From positions 62,001 to 126,000 of the forward strand of contig NZ_JBFCVK010000009.1 of the NCBI RefSeq assembly GCF_040712085.1: a stretch of DNA of 64,000 nt, read 5' to 3'. Source of the stretch: Aquibaculum sediminis. Lineage in GTDB: Bacteria; Pseudomonadota; Alphaproteobacteria; Kiloniellales; DSM-21159. The first letter of the stretch is position 1, and every line of letters starts with the position of its first letter. The position numbers were made by a program, and so were the translations under genes. Under the pieces are notes generated by a model. That model saw only the letters and a program-made list of their open reading frames with translations. It was not told the origin of the DNA and made no database searches. Shown in pieces: positions 1 to 9,865 of this stretch.

Positions 1-1
1 G

Positions 2-1900
2 CACGCCGCCTTCGGGCATGGGGACTTCACGCTGCACTACCCGGCGAACCGTCGGATTCTGGTCTACACCCGCAGTCTGGACGACACGACGATCCTCTGT
101 GTCGCCAACCTGTCGCGCTCGGCCCAGGCGGTGGAACTGGATCTTTCGGACTTTCGCGGCACTGTCCCCATCGAGATGATCGCGCAATCCGTCTTCCCGC
201 CGGTGGGCGATCTACCCTACATGCTCACGCTGGCTGGCTATGGGACCTACTGGTTCCTGCTCGCGCACCCGGCTCAGCTTCCCGAGGGCCATGCGCCTGT
301 GAGTGAAGCCATGCCGGAGCTTGTCACCCTGGCCCTGCGGGGTGGGCGACTGGAGCGCCTTCTCGAGGGCCGGGAAAAGCACTTGCTGGAAGCAGACGTC
401 CTGCCGGCCTTCCTGCCACGTCAGCGCTGGTTTGCCGCAAAGGCGGAAACCATACGCAACACCCGCCTGCAGGCCATTGCCGTACTCGAAGCCGAGGCGG
501 GGCTGCTCAGTCTGGTGGAAGTGGCCTTCAAGGAGGCGGAGAAGCAGCGATACCTGCTGCCCTTGAACAGCGTCTGGGGCGAGGATCAGGTGCAGTCAGG
601 TGCACCCCTGCTTCCCGTGACTTTGGCCCGGGTTCGGAAAGGCAGCATGTTGGGGGCACTTATCGATGCTGCCTTCGATGAGCGCTTTGCCCTGCATCTG
701 GTGAACTGCATGCGGCAGCAGGCGCACCAGCCGGTGGCCTCGGGTCTGCTGCGCTATCATGGCACGGAGGCGCTGGCGGAGATGACGCTCGATGAACCGC
801 CCAAGCCCCTGGGCGTGGAGCAGAGCAACCTCTCCATTGCCTTCGGTCGGCAGGCCCTCCTCAAGCTCTACCGCCGCCTGCGCGCGGGCGAGCAGCCGGA
901 TGTAGAGGTCCCGCGCTTCTTGACGGAAGTGGCGGAGTTTCGCTCCACACCGGCACATCTCGGCATGATGGAGTTGGAAGAGGACGGCGGTGCCAGGACC
1001 GTCATGGCCAGCCTCACGGCCTTCGTGGAGAACCAGGGCGATGCCTGGGGCGTTTTCGTGCATGCGCTGGAGCGGATCATCGAGGACACGATCCTGCGGG
1101 CCGGCAGCGAAGAGACGCAAGGGGAGGGGGCGCCGGCGCTGGCCTATCCCCTCGACCTGCTGGAACGTCTGGGACAGCGCAGCGGCGAGCTGCATTGCGC
1201 GCTCGCCTGCGAGACCAGCGATCCGGCCTTCCGATGCGAAGCCGTTACCGCCCAGGATTGTCGTCGCTGGGCTAAGGAAGCGGAACAGGAGTTTCTTCAG
1301 GCTCTGGCCGCGCTTCGGCGCGCCGAAACCCATCTGCCTGCACATCTGCAACCCGCCTTGGGGCGGCTGTTCGCTGCGGAGGATTCGGTAAAGCAGCGGC
1401 TGAAAAGCCTGGCAGGTTTGCCGCCATCGGGAATGAAGTCTCGGATCCACGGCGATTTCCACCTCGGACAGGTGCTCGTTTCGAAACAGGATTTCGTCAT
1501 CATCGACTTCGAGGGAGAGCCCCAACGTCCGCTGGAGGAGCGGCGGCAGAAGACGCTGCCGCTGCGCGATGTCGCCGGCATGCTCCGGTCCTTCGACTAT
1601 GCTGCCTGGACCGCGGTGCGTCAGATCGCGGCGCGCTTGCCTGACCAGATCGGCGAGATGGCTCCCTTGGCCCGCCACTGGCGGGAACTCATGATCGAGC
1701 GGTTTCTTGCCGGCTACGGTCCGGCGGTTCAGGGCGCAGCGAACCAGCCAGAAAGTGACGATTTGCGCGCCGGTCTCTTGGAACTCTTTCTCCTTCAGAA
1801 GGGTTCCTACGAGGTCAGCTATGACCTTTCCAACCGTCCCGACTGGGTGGGCATTCCGATCATGGGCCTGCTTGAACTGATCGAAGGCACACCAGAATGA
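2..1900 (+). CDS. treS: Trehalose synthase-maltokinase fusion (TreS-Mak), 5' end missing
   Basis: The reading frame is open from the first bases, so the gene starts upstream of the window. About the first 110 visible codons match the C-terminal beta-domain of trehalose synthase (HPANR-like, VANLSR, ELDLS, LPYMLTL motifs). They run into a maltokinase (Pep2) domain with the N-cap motif LPRQRWFAAKAE and the kinase motifs RIHGDFHLGQVLV and VIIDFEGEP. TreS interconverts maltose and trehalose; the kinase makes maltose-1-phosphate with ATP, the donor for GlgE. Such fusions usually have 1,050-1,100 residues; about 632 are here. The stop overlaps the glgB start (ATGA). A glgE gene upstream of the window is expected but unseen. 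Confidence 0.93.
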   Translation, partial: HAAFGHGDFTLHYPANRRILVYTRSLDDTTILCVANLSRSAQAVELDLSDFRGTVPIEMIAQSVFPPVGDLPYMLTLAGYGTYWFLLAHPAQLPEGHAPVSEAMPELVTLALRGGRLERLLEGREKHLLEADVLPAFLPRQRWFAAKAETIRNTRLQAIAVLEAEAGLLSLVEVAFKEAEKQRYLLPLNSVWGEDQVQSGAPLLPVTLARVRKGSMLGALIDAAFDERFALHLVNCMRQQAHQPVASGLLRYHGTEALAEMTLDEPPKPLGVEQSNLSIAFGRQALLKLYRRLRAGEQPDVEVPRFLTEVAEFRSTPAHLGMMELEEDGGARTVMASLTAFVENQGDAWGVFVHALERIIEDTILRAGSEETQGEGAPALAYPLDLLERLGQRSGELHCALACETSDPAFRCEAVTAQDCRRWAKEAEQEFLQALAALRRAETHLPAHLQPALGRLFAAEDSVKQRLKSLAGLPPSGMKSRIHGDFHLGQVLVSKQDFVIIDFEGEPQRPLEERRQKTLPLRDVAGMLRSFDYAAWTAVRQIAARLPDQIGEMAPLARHWRELMIERFLAGYGPAVQGAANQPESDDLRAGLLELFLLQKGSYEVSYDLSNRPDWVGIPIMGLLELIEGTPE

Positions 1901-4104
1901 CGTCGGCGGCAGCGGAGCCCTGGCGACTGTCCGACACCCACGCGGTGGCGGCGCTCGTTGCAGGGCGACACGGCGACCCTTTCGCATTGCTTGGCCCGCA
2001 TGCTGTGGCGGAGGGCCTGGTGATCCGTGTGTTGCGGCCTGATGTCGAAAAGGTCTTCGCGATCGAACCGGGCGAGGGTGACGTCCTTGCGGAACTGGAC
2101 CGGCGCCACGCCCGCGGCTTCTTCGAAGGATTGCTGGTCGATGCGCCCGCCGGTCGAGGCTATCGACTGCGGTGCCAGCAGAAGGGCGAGGTCTGGGAGG
2201 AAGAGGACTGCTACCGCTTTCCTTCGACCTTGGGAGAGTTGGATCTTCATCTTCTGGGGGAAGGTCGCCATCATCAGCTCTACGAAGTCCTGGGCGCCCA
2301 TCCACTCACGTGTGAGGGCGTCGCGGGCACCCGCTTTGCCGTCTGGGCGCCCAATGCGAGCCGCGTCAGCGTCGTCGGCGCCTTCAATCAGTGGGACGGT
2401 CGCCGCCACCCCATGCGGCCCCATCCGGCCCAGGGCCTCTGGGAACTCTTTGTGCCGGCCGTGGCACCGGGCGCGCTCTACAAGTTCGAACTCCTCGGCA
2501 GCCAGGGCGAGATGCTTCCGCTCAAGGCCGATCCCTGCGCCTTCCGCAGTGAAGTGCCGCCGGCCACGGCCTCCATCGTTGCCGGTCTGCCCGAGCGGCA
2601 GTGGCGCGACGAGGCCTGGATGGAGCAGCGCCATGGACTACAGGACTGCAAAGCGCCGATCTCCGTCTATGAAGTGCATCTCGGATCCTGGCGCCGGCAG
2701 AGCGACGGGAACTATCTCAGCTATGATGAACTGGCCGAGAGCCTGCTCCCCTACGTGAAGGACCTCGGTTTCACGCACATCGAGTGCCTGCCGATCAGCG
2801 AACACCCCTTTTCAGGCTCCTGGGGCTATCAGCCCATCGGGCTTTACGCGCCGACAAGCCGGTTCGGTACACCGGAGGACTTCGCTGCTTTCGTGGATCG
2901 GGCCCACGGTGAGGGGATCGGTGTGATCCTCGATTGGGTTCCGGCCCACTTTCCGTCAGATGCCCATGGGCTCGCCACCTTCGACGGCACGGCGCTCTAT
3001 GAGCATGCCGACCCCCGCCTTGGTTTCCATCGCGACTGGAACACGCTGATCTACAACTTCGGCCGGCAGGAGGTGGCAAACTTCCTGCTGGCCAACGCGC
3101 TCTACTGGCTCGATCGCTTTCACATCGACGCCCTTCGGGTCGATGCGGTCGCCTCCATGCTCTACCTGGATTACAGTCGCGACCCCGGCGAGTGGCTGCC
3201 CAACGTTCACGGTGGCCGGGAAAACCTCGAAGCCATTTCCTTTCTCCAGGAAACGAACACAGCGCTCTTCGCCGAACACCCCGGTGCCACCTCCATCGCC
3301 GAAGAATCCACCGCTTATCCTGGTGTCTCTCGACCGGTCTATGCCGGGGGGCTGGGGTTCGGCTTCAAGTGGAACATGGGCTGGATGCACGACACCCTGG
3401 ACTACATGGGCCGGGATCCGCTCTTCCGACATCACCACCATGACCGCATGACCTTCGGCCTGCACTACGGCTTCTCGGAGAACTTCGTCCTGCCGCTCAG
3501 CCACGACGAGGTTGTGCATGGCAAGGGCTCGCTTCTGGGGCGCATGCCGGGTGACACCTGGCAGCGCTTTGCGAACCTCCGCGCGTACTTCACATTCATG
3601 TGGACCCATCCCGGCAAGAAGCTGCTGTTCATGGGCGGGGAGTTCGCCCAGATCCGTGAGTGGGATCATGACAGCGAGCTCGACTGGCCTTTGCTGGAGC
3701 AACCGCTGCACCGGGGCATGCAGGCTCTCGTAAAAGAGCTGAATCAGCTTTATCGCCGGGAACCCGCGCTTCACGAACTGGATTGCGAGCCTGAAGGTTT
3801 CGAGTGGATTGATGCCTCGGCGCCTGACCTCGGGACCTACATCTTTCTGCGCAGGGGAGGGGACGGCAGCCGGCCACTGGTCGTCGCGTGTAACTTCACG
3901 CCCCTGGTCCACGAGAACTTCCGGATTGGCGTGCCGCATGGCGGTGCATGGACCGAGCTCCTGAACAGTGATGACAGCCGTTATGGCGGGTCAGGCGTGG
4001 TGAACGGCGTTCTTCGCGCGGAAGAGCAACCGTGGCATGGCCGACCCGCCTCCATTTTGTTGCGTCTGCCGCCGCTCGGTGGCGTGATTCTGGCACCGGC
4101 ATGA
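1897..4104 (+). CDS. glgB: 1,4-alpha-glucan branching enzyme GlgB (GH13)
   Basis: This 735-residue protein, normal length for GlgB, transfers alpha-1,4 chains to alpha-1,6 branch points in glycogen. An N-terminal beta-domain is followed by CBM48 (RFAVWAPNASRVSVVGAFNQWDG region, about residues 147-170), the GH13 barrel and a C-terminal beta-domain. The catalytic triad is visible: Asp416 in LRVDAV, Glu469 in SIAEES and Asp537 in SHDEVVHG. The start overlaps the treS-mak stop by 4 bp, so the two are translationally coupled. It supplies branched glucan to glgX, treZ and treY downstream. Confidence 0.97.
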   Translation: MTSAAAEPWRLSDTHAVAALVAGRHGDPFALLGPHAVAEGLVIRVLRPDVEKVFAIEPGEGDVLAELDRRHARGFFEGLLVDAPAGRGYRLRCQQKGEVWEEEDCYRFPSTLGELDLHLLGEGRHHQLYEVLGAHPLTCEGVAGTRFAVWAPNASRVSVVGAFNQWDGRRHPMRPHPAQGLWELFVPAVAPGALYKFELLGSQGEMLPLKADPCAFRSEVPPATASIVAGLPERQWRDEAWMEQRHGLQDCKAPISVYEVHLGSWRRQSDGNYLSYDELAESLLPYVKDLGFTHIECLPISEHPFSGSWGYQPIGLYAPTSRFGTPEDFAAFVDRAHGEGIGVILDWVPAHFPSDAHGLATFDGTALYEHADPRLGFHRDWNTLIYNFGRQEVANFLLANALYWLDRFHIDALRVDAVASMLYLDYSRDPGEWLPNVHGGRENLEAISFLQETNTALFAEHPGATSIAEESTAYPGVSRPVYAGGLGFGFKWNMGWMHDTLDYMGRDPLFRHHHHDRMTFGLHYGFSENFVLPLSHDEVVHGKGSLLGRMPGDTWQRFANLRAYFTFMWTHPGKKLLFMGGEFAQIREWDHDSELDWPLLEQPLHRGMQALVKELNQLYRREPALHELDCEPEGFEWIDASAPDLGTYIFLRRGGDGSRPLVVACNFTPLVHENFRIGVPHGGAWTELLNSDDSRYGGSGVVNGVLRAEEQPWHGRPASILLRLPPLGGVILAPA

Positions 4105-4114
4105 GGATCTCGGC

Positions 4115-6190
4115 ATGCGCATTGAACCTGGACTGCCTTATCCCCTCGGTGCGACCTGGGATGGCGCCGGCGTCAATGTTGCGGTCTTTTCTGCCCATGC
4201 CGAGAAGCTTGAGCTTTGCCTGTTCGACCATCGCGGCAGTCGCGAGCGACAGCGTGTCGCCCTGCCTGAGCACACCCATGAAGTCTGGCACGGCTACTTT
4301 CCCGACCTCTTTCCCGGCCAAGTCTACGGCCTGAGGGCGCATGGCCCCTACGATCCGGGTCAGGGGCATCGCTTCAATCCCGCAAAGCTGCTGATCGATC
4401 CTCATGCCAAGCTGTTGATGGGCAACCTACGTTGGCACGATGCCTGTTTCGGCTATCGCGTGGGCTCGCCGCGACAGGACCTCTCGATTGATCGACGAGA
4501 TTCTGCTTTCGTCATGCCGAAATGCGTGATCAGCGACACGGCCATGACCTGGGGCGAGGACGTGCGGCCCCAGCATTCCTGGTCGGATACGGTCATCTAT
4601 GAAGCGCATGTGAAAGGCATGACCGCACGGCTGGATGACCTTCCCGAACAGCTGCGCGGCACCTTTGCAGGGCTGGCGCATCCCCGCGTGATCGAGCATC
4701 TGGTCAAGCTCGGCGTCACCGCCGTCGAGTTGATGCCCGTGCAGGCCTTCTTCGACGACCGCTATCTGGTGGAGAAGCGGCTCGTCAACTACTGGGGCTA
4801 CAACACCATAGCCTTCTTCGCCGCCGCGCCACGCTACATCTCACCGCACGGCGGCGTGCACGAGTTCAAGCGGATGGTGCGCAAGCTGCACGCCGCGGGG
4901 ATCGAGGTGATCCTGGACGTGGTCTACAACCACACTGCCGAGGGGAACGAGCTCGGCCCGACGCTGTCCTTTCGCGGACTGGACAATGCCAGCTACTACA
5001 TCCTCGGCGACGATCCGCGCTACTACTACGACACCACCGGCTGCGGCAACACGCTGAACTTGAAGCACCCGCGGGTGCTGCAGATGGTGATGGATTCCCT
5101 GCGGTATTGGGTCGAGGAATGCCACGTGGACGGCTTCCGCTTCGATCTGGCAACCGCCCTGGGGCGGGAAAGGGACAACTTCGAACCCTCCTCGATCTTC
5201 TTCGACACGGTGCACCAGGATCCGGTGCTCTCGCGCGTCAAGCTGATCGCCGAGCCGTGGGATTTGGGGCCGGACGGCTATCAGTTGGGCAACTTCCCGC
5301 CGGGTTGGGCCGAGTGGAACGGGGCGTATCGCGACCAGGTGCGCTCCTTCTGGCGGGGCGATGAACACCTTGCCCCTGGGCTGGCTTCCAGCCTGCTCGG
5401 CAGCGCGGAGACCTTCGATCGCCGGGGGCGCAAGCCCTGGGCCAGCGTCAACTTCGTCACGGCGCACGACGGTTTCACGCTGGCCGACCTTTACGCATAC
5501 GACGAGCGGCACAATGAGGCGAACCTGGAGGACAATCACGATGGGCACAGCGACAACCGCAGTTGGAACTGCGGCGTCGAAGGCCCGAGCGACGACCCGG
5601 AGATCCTTCACCTGAGGGCGCGGATGCGGCGCAATGTCATCAGCACCCTGCTGCTCTCTCAGGGAACGCCGATGCTGCTCATGGGCGACGAGATCGGCCG
5701 CTCGCAGCAGGGCAACAACAACGCCTACTGCCAGGACACGGAAATCAACTGGCTCACGTGGGAGGGCCTGGAGGAAGATGAACTGGCGTTCTGCGCCTTC
5801 GTCGCCAAGCTGGTCGCTCTGCGCTACAGGTACGAGCGATTACGCATTCCACACTTCCTCCACGGCCAACCGGTGGATGCGCGTTATCGTGATGTGACTT
5901 GGCTTGCGCCTTCCGGTGAGCCTCTGTCCCCAGAGGATTGGGAACAGGCTGAACTGCGCAGTCTGGCGCTGATGCACTGTGTGCGTGATGGCGATTGCCT
6001 GCTCATCCTGATCAACGCCGCGGCCGATGACATCGAGTTTCACTTGCCAGCACTCGAAGACCGCCACCATTGGCATCTGGTGATGCACACGGACAGCGGC
6101 GCCGGAGGTGGCTGGGAGGAACGGCGTCACCGCGGCCATGTCGTTGTAACGGCGCGTTCGCTCACCCTGTTGGAAAGCCGCCTGCAATGA
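4115..6190 (+). CDS. glgX: Glycogen debranching enzyme GlgX (GH13, isoamylase type)
   Basis: This 691-residue protein hydrolyses alpha-1,6 linkages of limit dextrins. The N-terminus (PGLPYPLGATWDGAGVN) is the usual GlgX/TreX start and leads into a CBM48 domain. The GH13 barrel has Asp344 in FRFDLA as nucleophile, Glu380 in LIAEPWD as acid/base and Asp452 in TAHDGFT. It lies 10 bp after glgB and overlaps the treZ start by 4 bp. Beside treY/treZ it probably works as TreX, releasing linear malto-oligosaccharides for trehalose synthesis. That pairing is inferred from the context. Confidence 0.95.
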   Translation: MRIEPGLPYPLGATWDGAGVNVAVFSAHAEKLELCLFDHRGSRERQRVALPEHTHEVWHGYFPDLFPGQVYGLRAHGPYDPGQGHRFNPAKLLIDPHAKLLMGNLRWHDACFGYRVGSPRQDLSIDRRDSAFVMPKCVISDTAMTWGEDVRPQHSWSDTVIYEAHVKGMTARLDDLPEQLRGTFAGLAHPRVIEHLVKLGVTAVELMPVQAFFDDRYLVEKRLVNYWGYNTIAFFAAAPRYISPHGGVHEFKRMVRKLHAAGIEVILDVVYNHTAEGNELGPTLSFRGLDNASYYILGDDPRYYYDTTGCGNTLNLKHPRVLQMVMDSLRYWVEECHVDGFRFDLATALGRERDNFEPSSIFFDTVHQDPVLSRVKLIAEPWDLGPDGYQLGNFPPGWAEWNGAYRDQVRSFWRGDEHLAPGLASSLLGSAETFDRRGRKPWASVNFVTAHDGFTLADLYAYDERHNEANLEDNHDGHSDNRSWNCGVEGPSDDPEILHLRARMRRNVISTLLLSQGTPMLLMGDEIGRSQQGNNNAYCQDTEINWLTWEGLEEDELAFCAFVAKLVALRYRYERLRIPHFLHGQPVDARYRDVTWLAPSGEPLSPEDWEQAELRSLALMHCVRDGDCLLILINAAADDIEFHLPALEDRHHWHLVMHTDSGAGGGWEERRHRGHVVVTARSLTLLESRLQ

Positions 6191-8022
6191 GCGGGGGAAG
6201 CTTCAAACCCCACTGGGGCGCGCATCTAGGCACGGACGGACATGCCCACTTTTGCCTTTGGGCACCGGCTGTGGAGACGCTGGAACTGGAGTTGGGGTCC
6301 GGGGAAAGATTGCCCATGGCGGCAGTGGGGGGCGGCTGGTTCGAACTCGGCGTCAATGGACTGGCTGAGGGCGTGTCCTACTCCTTCCGCTTGCCCGACG
6401 GTCAGTGCGTGCCGGATCCGGCGGCGCGTGCGCAGCTGTCCGACGTGAACGGACCCAGCCTGCTGACCTCGAGCGCTTTTGACTGGCAATGTCAGACGTG
6501 GGTCGGCCGCCCCTGGGAAGAGGCCGTGATTTACGAACTGCACCCGGGGACGTTCACTGCCGACGGGACTTTTGCGGGCATCATCGAACAGCTGGATCAC
6601 CTCGCCGACCTCGGTATCACGGCAATCGAGCTTATGCCGGTATCACAGTTCGCCGGCGAGCGTGGTTGGGGTTATGACGGGGTGCTGCTCTATTGCCCGC
6701 ACAGGGCGTATGGCGGCGTGCAGGGCATGAAACGCCTCGTGGATGCAGCGCATCAGCGTGGCCTGATGGTCTTCCTGGACGTGGTCTACAATCACTTCGG
6801 CCCGGAAGGAAACCACCTCCCACGCTACGCGCCGGACTTTTTTGACCCCGAGCGGCAGACCCCCTGGGGGGCAGGGATTCACTATTCGGAGCCGGCTGTT
6901 CGTGCGTTTTTTCTCGATAACGCGCTGTACTGGCTCGCGGAGTTTCGCCTGGACGGCCTGCGCTTCGATGCCATCGATCATGTTATCGATCAAAGTGAGC
7001 CGTTCCTCCTGGAGGAGATGGCCGCGCGCATCCGCGAAAGCATTCCCGATCGTCACATTCATTTAATGACCGAGGATGAGCGGAACATCGTGGAACTCCA
7101 TCCCTACGACGAGCGCAATCGGCCGCTGCTGCACACCGCCGAATGGAACGACGATTTCCACCATGCCGCCCACTGCCTGGCGACGGGTGAAACGGGCGGG
7201 TACTACGCCGCCTTTGCCGATGATCCTTTGGAAAGGCTGGGCAAAAGCTTGGCAAAGGGCTTTGTCTACCAGGGCGAGCCCTACGCGCCATGGGACGGCA
7301 AGGCACGGGGCGTCGCCAGCAGCGGGCAACCGCCGCAGGCCTTCGTTGTCTTCCTGCAGAATCACGATCAGATCGGCAATCGGGCTTTCGGTGAGCGCTT
7401 GACGCGCCTGACCGATCCCCAGACTTATGAACTGCTGCTGGCCGTCCTTCTGCTCAATCCCCAGGTGCCGCTTCTGTTCATGGGAGAGGAGTATGGCGAG
7501 ACCAGGCCCTTCCTCTTCTTCACCGATTTCCACGGTGATCTGGCACATGCGGTGCGCGAGGGGCGAAGGCGAGAGTTCAAGGCATTTCCCGAGTTCAGTG
7601 ACGAGAAGGCTGCCGCGATCCCGGACCCGAACGCTCCGGCGACCTTTGAAGCCTGCCGTCTGGATTGGGCCAAAGCCTCGATGCCGGAGGGGAAAGCGCG
7701 GGCGGAACTGGTGCGCGAACTGCTCGCCATTCGCAAACGAGAGATCAGCCCCCTCTTGCCCCACATGCGTTCCTTTCAGGGACGCATGGCCCGTTTGGCA
7801 CCGGAGGCGCTGTACGTGTGCTGGCAAGTGCACGATGAACTGCTCTCGCTTCACCTCAATCTTGGCGCGGCAAGCTGCGTTGCCATACCTGGCAGAGGAA
7901 CCGCGCGATTGCTGTACGAGAGCCGAGGCGGCAGCTTGTCCGCGCTCCGTCAGGGTCAATTGCCGGGGCATAGCCTGATCTTTACCCTGGAAAGGGCAGG
8001 GAGGCAGGAGAATGGCCTCTGA
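6187..8022 (+). CDS. treZ: Malto-oligosyltrehalose trehalohydrolase TreZ
   Basis: TreZ releases trehalose from maltooligosyl-trehalose made by TreY. The frame extends upstream into glgX, but the ATG at 6187 forms an ATGA overlap with the glgX stop and gives the normal TreZ N-terminus (FKPHWGAHLG, then FCLWAP of the CBM48-like domain), 611 residues. Catalytic residues are Asp261 in LRFDAID, Glu296 in MTEDERN and Asp394 in QNHDQIGNR, the last being characteristic of TreZ. Its end overlaps malQ by 11 bp. Confidence 0.94.
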   Translation: MSGGSFKPHWGAHLGTDGHAHFCLWAPAVETLELELGSGERLPMAAVGGGWFELGVNGLAEGVSYSFRLPDGQCVPDPAARAQLSDVNGPSLLTSSAFDWQCQTWVGRPWEEAVIYELHPGTFTADGTFAGIIEQLDHLADLGITAIELMPVSQFAGERGWGYDGVLLYCPHRAYGGVQGMKRLVDAAHQRGLMVFLDVVYNHFGPEGNHLPRYAPDFFDPERQTPWGAGIHYSEPAVRAFFLDNALYWLAEFRLDGLRFDAIDHVIDQSEPFLLEEMAARIRESIPDRHIHLMTEDERNIVELHPYDERNRPLLHTAEWNDDFHHAAHCLATGETGGYYAAFADDPLERLGKSLAKGFVYQGEPYAPWDGKARGVASSGQPPQAFVVFLQNHDQIGNRAFGERLTRLTDPQTYELLLAVLLLNPQVPLLFMGEEYGETRPFLFFTDFHGDLAHAVREGRRREFKAFPEFSDEKAAAIPDPNAPATFEACRLDWAKASMPEGKARAELVRELLAIRKREISPLLPHMRSFQGRMARLAPEALYVCWQVHDELLSLHLNLGAASCVAIPGRGTARLLYESRGGSLSALRQGQLPGHSLIFTLERAGRQENGL

Positions 8023-9865
8023 GCTGGACCGGCTGGCGGCAGCCTACGGCATCCTGACCCGCTACCGGGGGGTCGACGGACGTCTTCGGCATACGCCGGA
8101 CGCCAGCGTGACGTCACTGCTCGACATTCTCGGCCACAGCTACGCTCCGCTGGAAGGCTTGCCGGTGCCGGAGGAGTCTTGGCCCCCGCCGCCTCGGGCA
8201 CCCGAGGGCGTCAGGTGCTACTTGCCCGCCTTCCTGGGTCGCGGACGGGTGTGGGGGATGACCTGTCAGCTTTACGCTTTGCGTTCCCGGCGCAACTGGG
8301 GCATTGGCGATTTTGAGGATCTGGCGCGTCTGGGAGAAGCTGCGGCAGCCTGGGAAGCCGACTTCCTTGGCATCAACCCGCTTCATGCACTGTTCACCGC
8401 GGCGCCGGAGCGCAACAGTCCCTTTTTCCCGAGTGACCGCGGCTTTCTCAATCCACTCTACATCGCGGTAGATAGAATCAGCGGCTTCAATGCGGCCGAG
8501 GAGGACAACGCTGCGGCCCTTGCCACGCTTCGCGCCAAGCCGCTGCTGGACTATCGTGCCGTCAGCGCAATCAAGCTGCGCGCCCTGCGACGACTCTGGG
8601 AGCGGCAGCATCCCAGCGTGCCGGACGCCTTCGTTGAGAGGGGTGGGGAGGAACTGCGGCGCTTTGCGCTGTTCGAGGCGCTGAGTTGCTTCATGGTGGC
8701 TGAGGGCTTCGGTGCCGGCTGGACAAGCTGGCCCGCAGCCTATGACCACCCCGAAAGCCAGGCCGTTTCCCGCTTCGCGCGAGAGTATGCGGGTGAAGTG
8801 AAATATCACATCTGGCTGCAATGGCTTGCAGAAGAGCAGCTGTCCGCAGCCAGGCGACGCTTGAAGAGCGCCGGTATGCGGATCGGCCTCTATCTCGACC
8901 TGGCGATCGGCACGGCCCCGGATGGCGCTGCTACCTGGGCTGATCGCGGTTTGACGGTTGTTGGCGCGACTGTTGGTGCGCCGCCGGATCACTTCAATCC
9001 CGCCGGACAGAACTGGGGCCTCGCGCCCTTGTCGCCGACAGCGCTGTTGCAGAGTGATCTGAAACCGTTGCGTCGGGCTTATGACAGCGTTCTGAGGCAG
9101 GCAGGCGCTTTGCGGATCGACCACGCGATGGGCGTCTATCGACAATTCTGGATTCCGCAAGGCGCCCCACCGGCTGATGGAGCCTATCTGCTCTATCCCA
9201 TGGATCGCATTCTGCGCGCCCTCGCTGACGCATCGGAGCAAGCCAGCGCAGTGATCGTTGGCGAAGACTTGGGCGTGGTTCCCGCAGGCTTTCGCGAAGC
9301 CATGACATCCATGCGCATTGCCGGCTATCGGCTGTTCTACTTTGAGCGCGGGAGACACGGCGGCTTCAAGGCCCCGGCTCGCTGGCCCCGGTCGGCGCTG
9401 GCCTGCCTGGGCAGTCACGATACCCCAACTTTCTCCGGGTGGTGGCGTGGTGAGGATCTGCGCTTGCGTCGCGCACTTGGACTGCTGGAGCGACAGGACA
9501 CAGCCACGCTTGACGCCGAGCGGGCCGAGGAGAAGTGGCAAGTCCTGGAAGCACTCGCCGCTGAGGGCATCGAAGTGCGAGAGCTTGGTGAAAGCGAGCC
9601 ACCCACCGTCGCCTTGCATTGCTTCCTGGCACGCACGCCCTGCCGCCTGATGGCCGTGCAACTTGAAGACCTGCTGGGAGTGGACAAGCAGGTCAATCTA
9701 CCCGGCACCATCGATGAGCATCCCAACTGGCAACAGAGGATGCCCTGCGAGCTGGAGGCACTGGAGGAACGGCCGCTGTTCGGCGCAACGCTTGCAGCCC
9801 TCGCTGGCTTACGGCCGCGGCGAGATTCGCACCGAGATTCGCACCAATCGGCATACTCGCGATGA
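8012..9865 (+). CDS. malQ: 4-alpha-glucanotransferase MalQ (GH77)
   Basis: This amylomaltase of 617 residues disproportionates malto-oligosaccharides and can rebuild chains long enough for TreY. GH77 landmarks are Asp370 in LRIDHAMG, Glu418 in VGEDLGVVP and Asp470 in GSHDTPT, with the C-terminal GTIDEHPNWQQRMP signature. The N-terminus overlaps treZ by 11 bp and the stop overlaps the treY start by 4 bp. Just before the stop is a perfect 12-bp tandem duplication that repeats Arg-Asp-Ser-His, so the extreme C-terminus is probably dispensable. Confidence 0.95.
   Translation: MASELDRLAAAYGILTRYRGVDGRLRHTPDASVTSLLDILGHSYAPLEGLPVPEESWPPPPRAPEGVRCYLPAFLGRGRVWGMTCQLYALRSRRNWGIGDFEDLARLGEAAAAWEADFLGINPLHALFTAAPERNSPFFPSDRGFLNPLYIAVDRISGFNAAEEDNAAALATLRAKPLLDYRAVSAIKLRALRRLWERQHPSVPDAFVERGGEELRRFALFEALSCFMVAEGFGAGWTSWPAAYDHPESQAVSRFAREYAGEVKYHIWLQWLAEEQLSAARRRLKSAGMRIGLYLDLAIGTAPDGAATWADRGLTVVGATVGAPPDHFNPAGQNWGLAPLSPTALLQSDLKPLRRAYDSVLRQAGALRIDHAMGVYRQFWIPQGAPPADGAYLLYPMDRILRALADASEQASAVIVGEDLGVVPAGFREAMTSMRIAGYRLFYFERGRHGGFKAPARWPRSALACLGSHDTPTFSGWWRGEDLRLRRALGLLERQDTATLDAERAEEKWQVLEALAAEGIEVRELGESEPPTVALHCFLARTPCRLMAVQLEDLLGVDKQVNLPGTIDEHPNWQQRMPCELEALEERPLFGATLAALAGLRPRRDSHRDSHQSAYSR
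9821..9844 (+). repeat. 12-bp perfect tandem duplication in the malQ 3' end
   Basis: The unit CGAGATTCGCAC occurs twice head to tail and adds Arg-Asp-Ser-His in frame to the MalQ tail. Confidence 0.85.

Noticed and set aside
596..2305. 569-codon open frame on the minus strand
   Set aside because: It lies antisense to treS-mak and glgB, which have clear catalytic motifs; its translation shows no family motif. Such frames arise from high GC at third codon positions.
8114..9661. 515-codon open frame on the minus strand
   Set aside because: It is the antisense shadow of malQ, which carries all GH77 residues.
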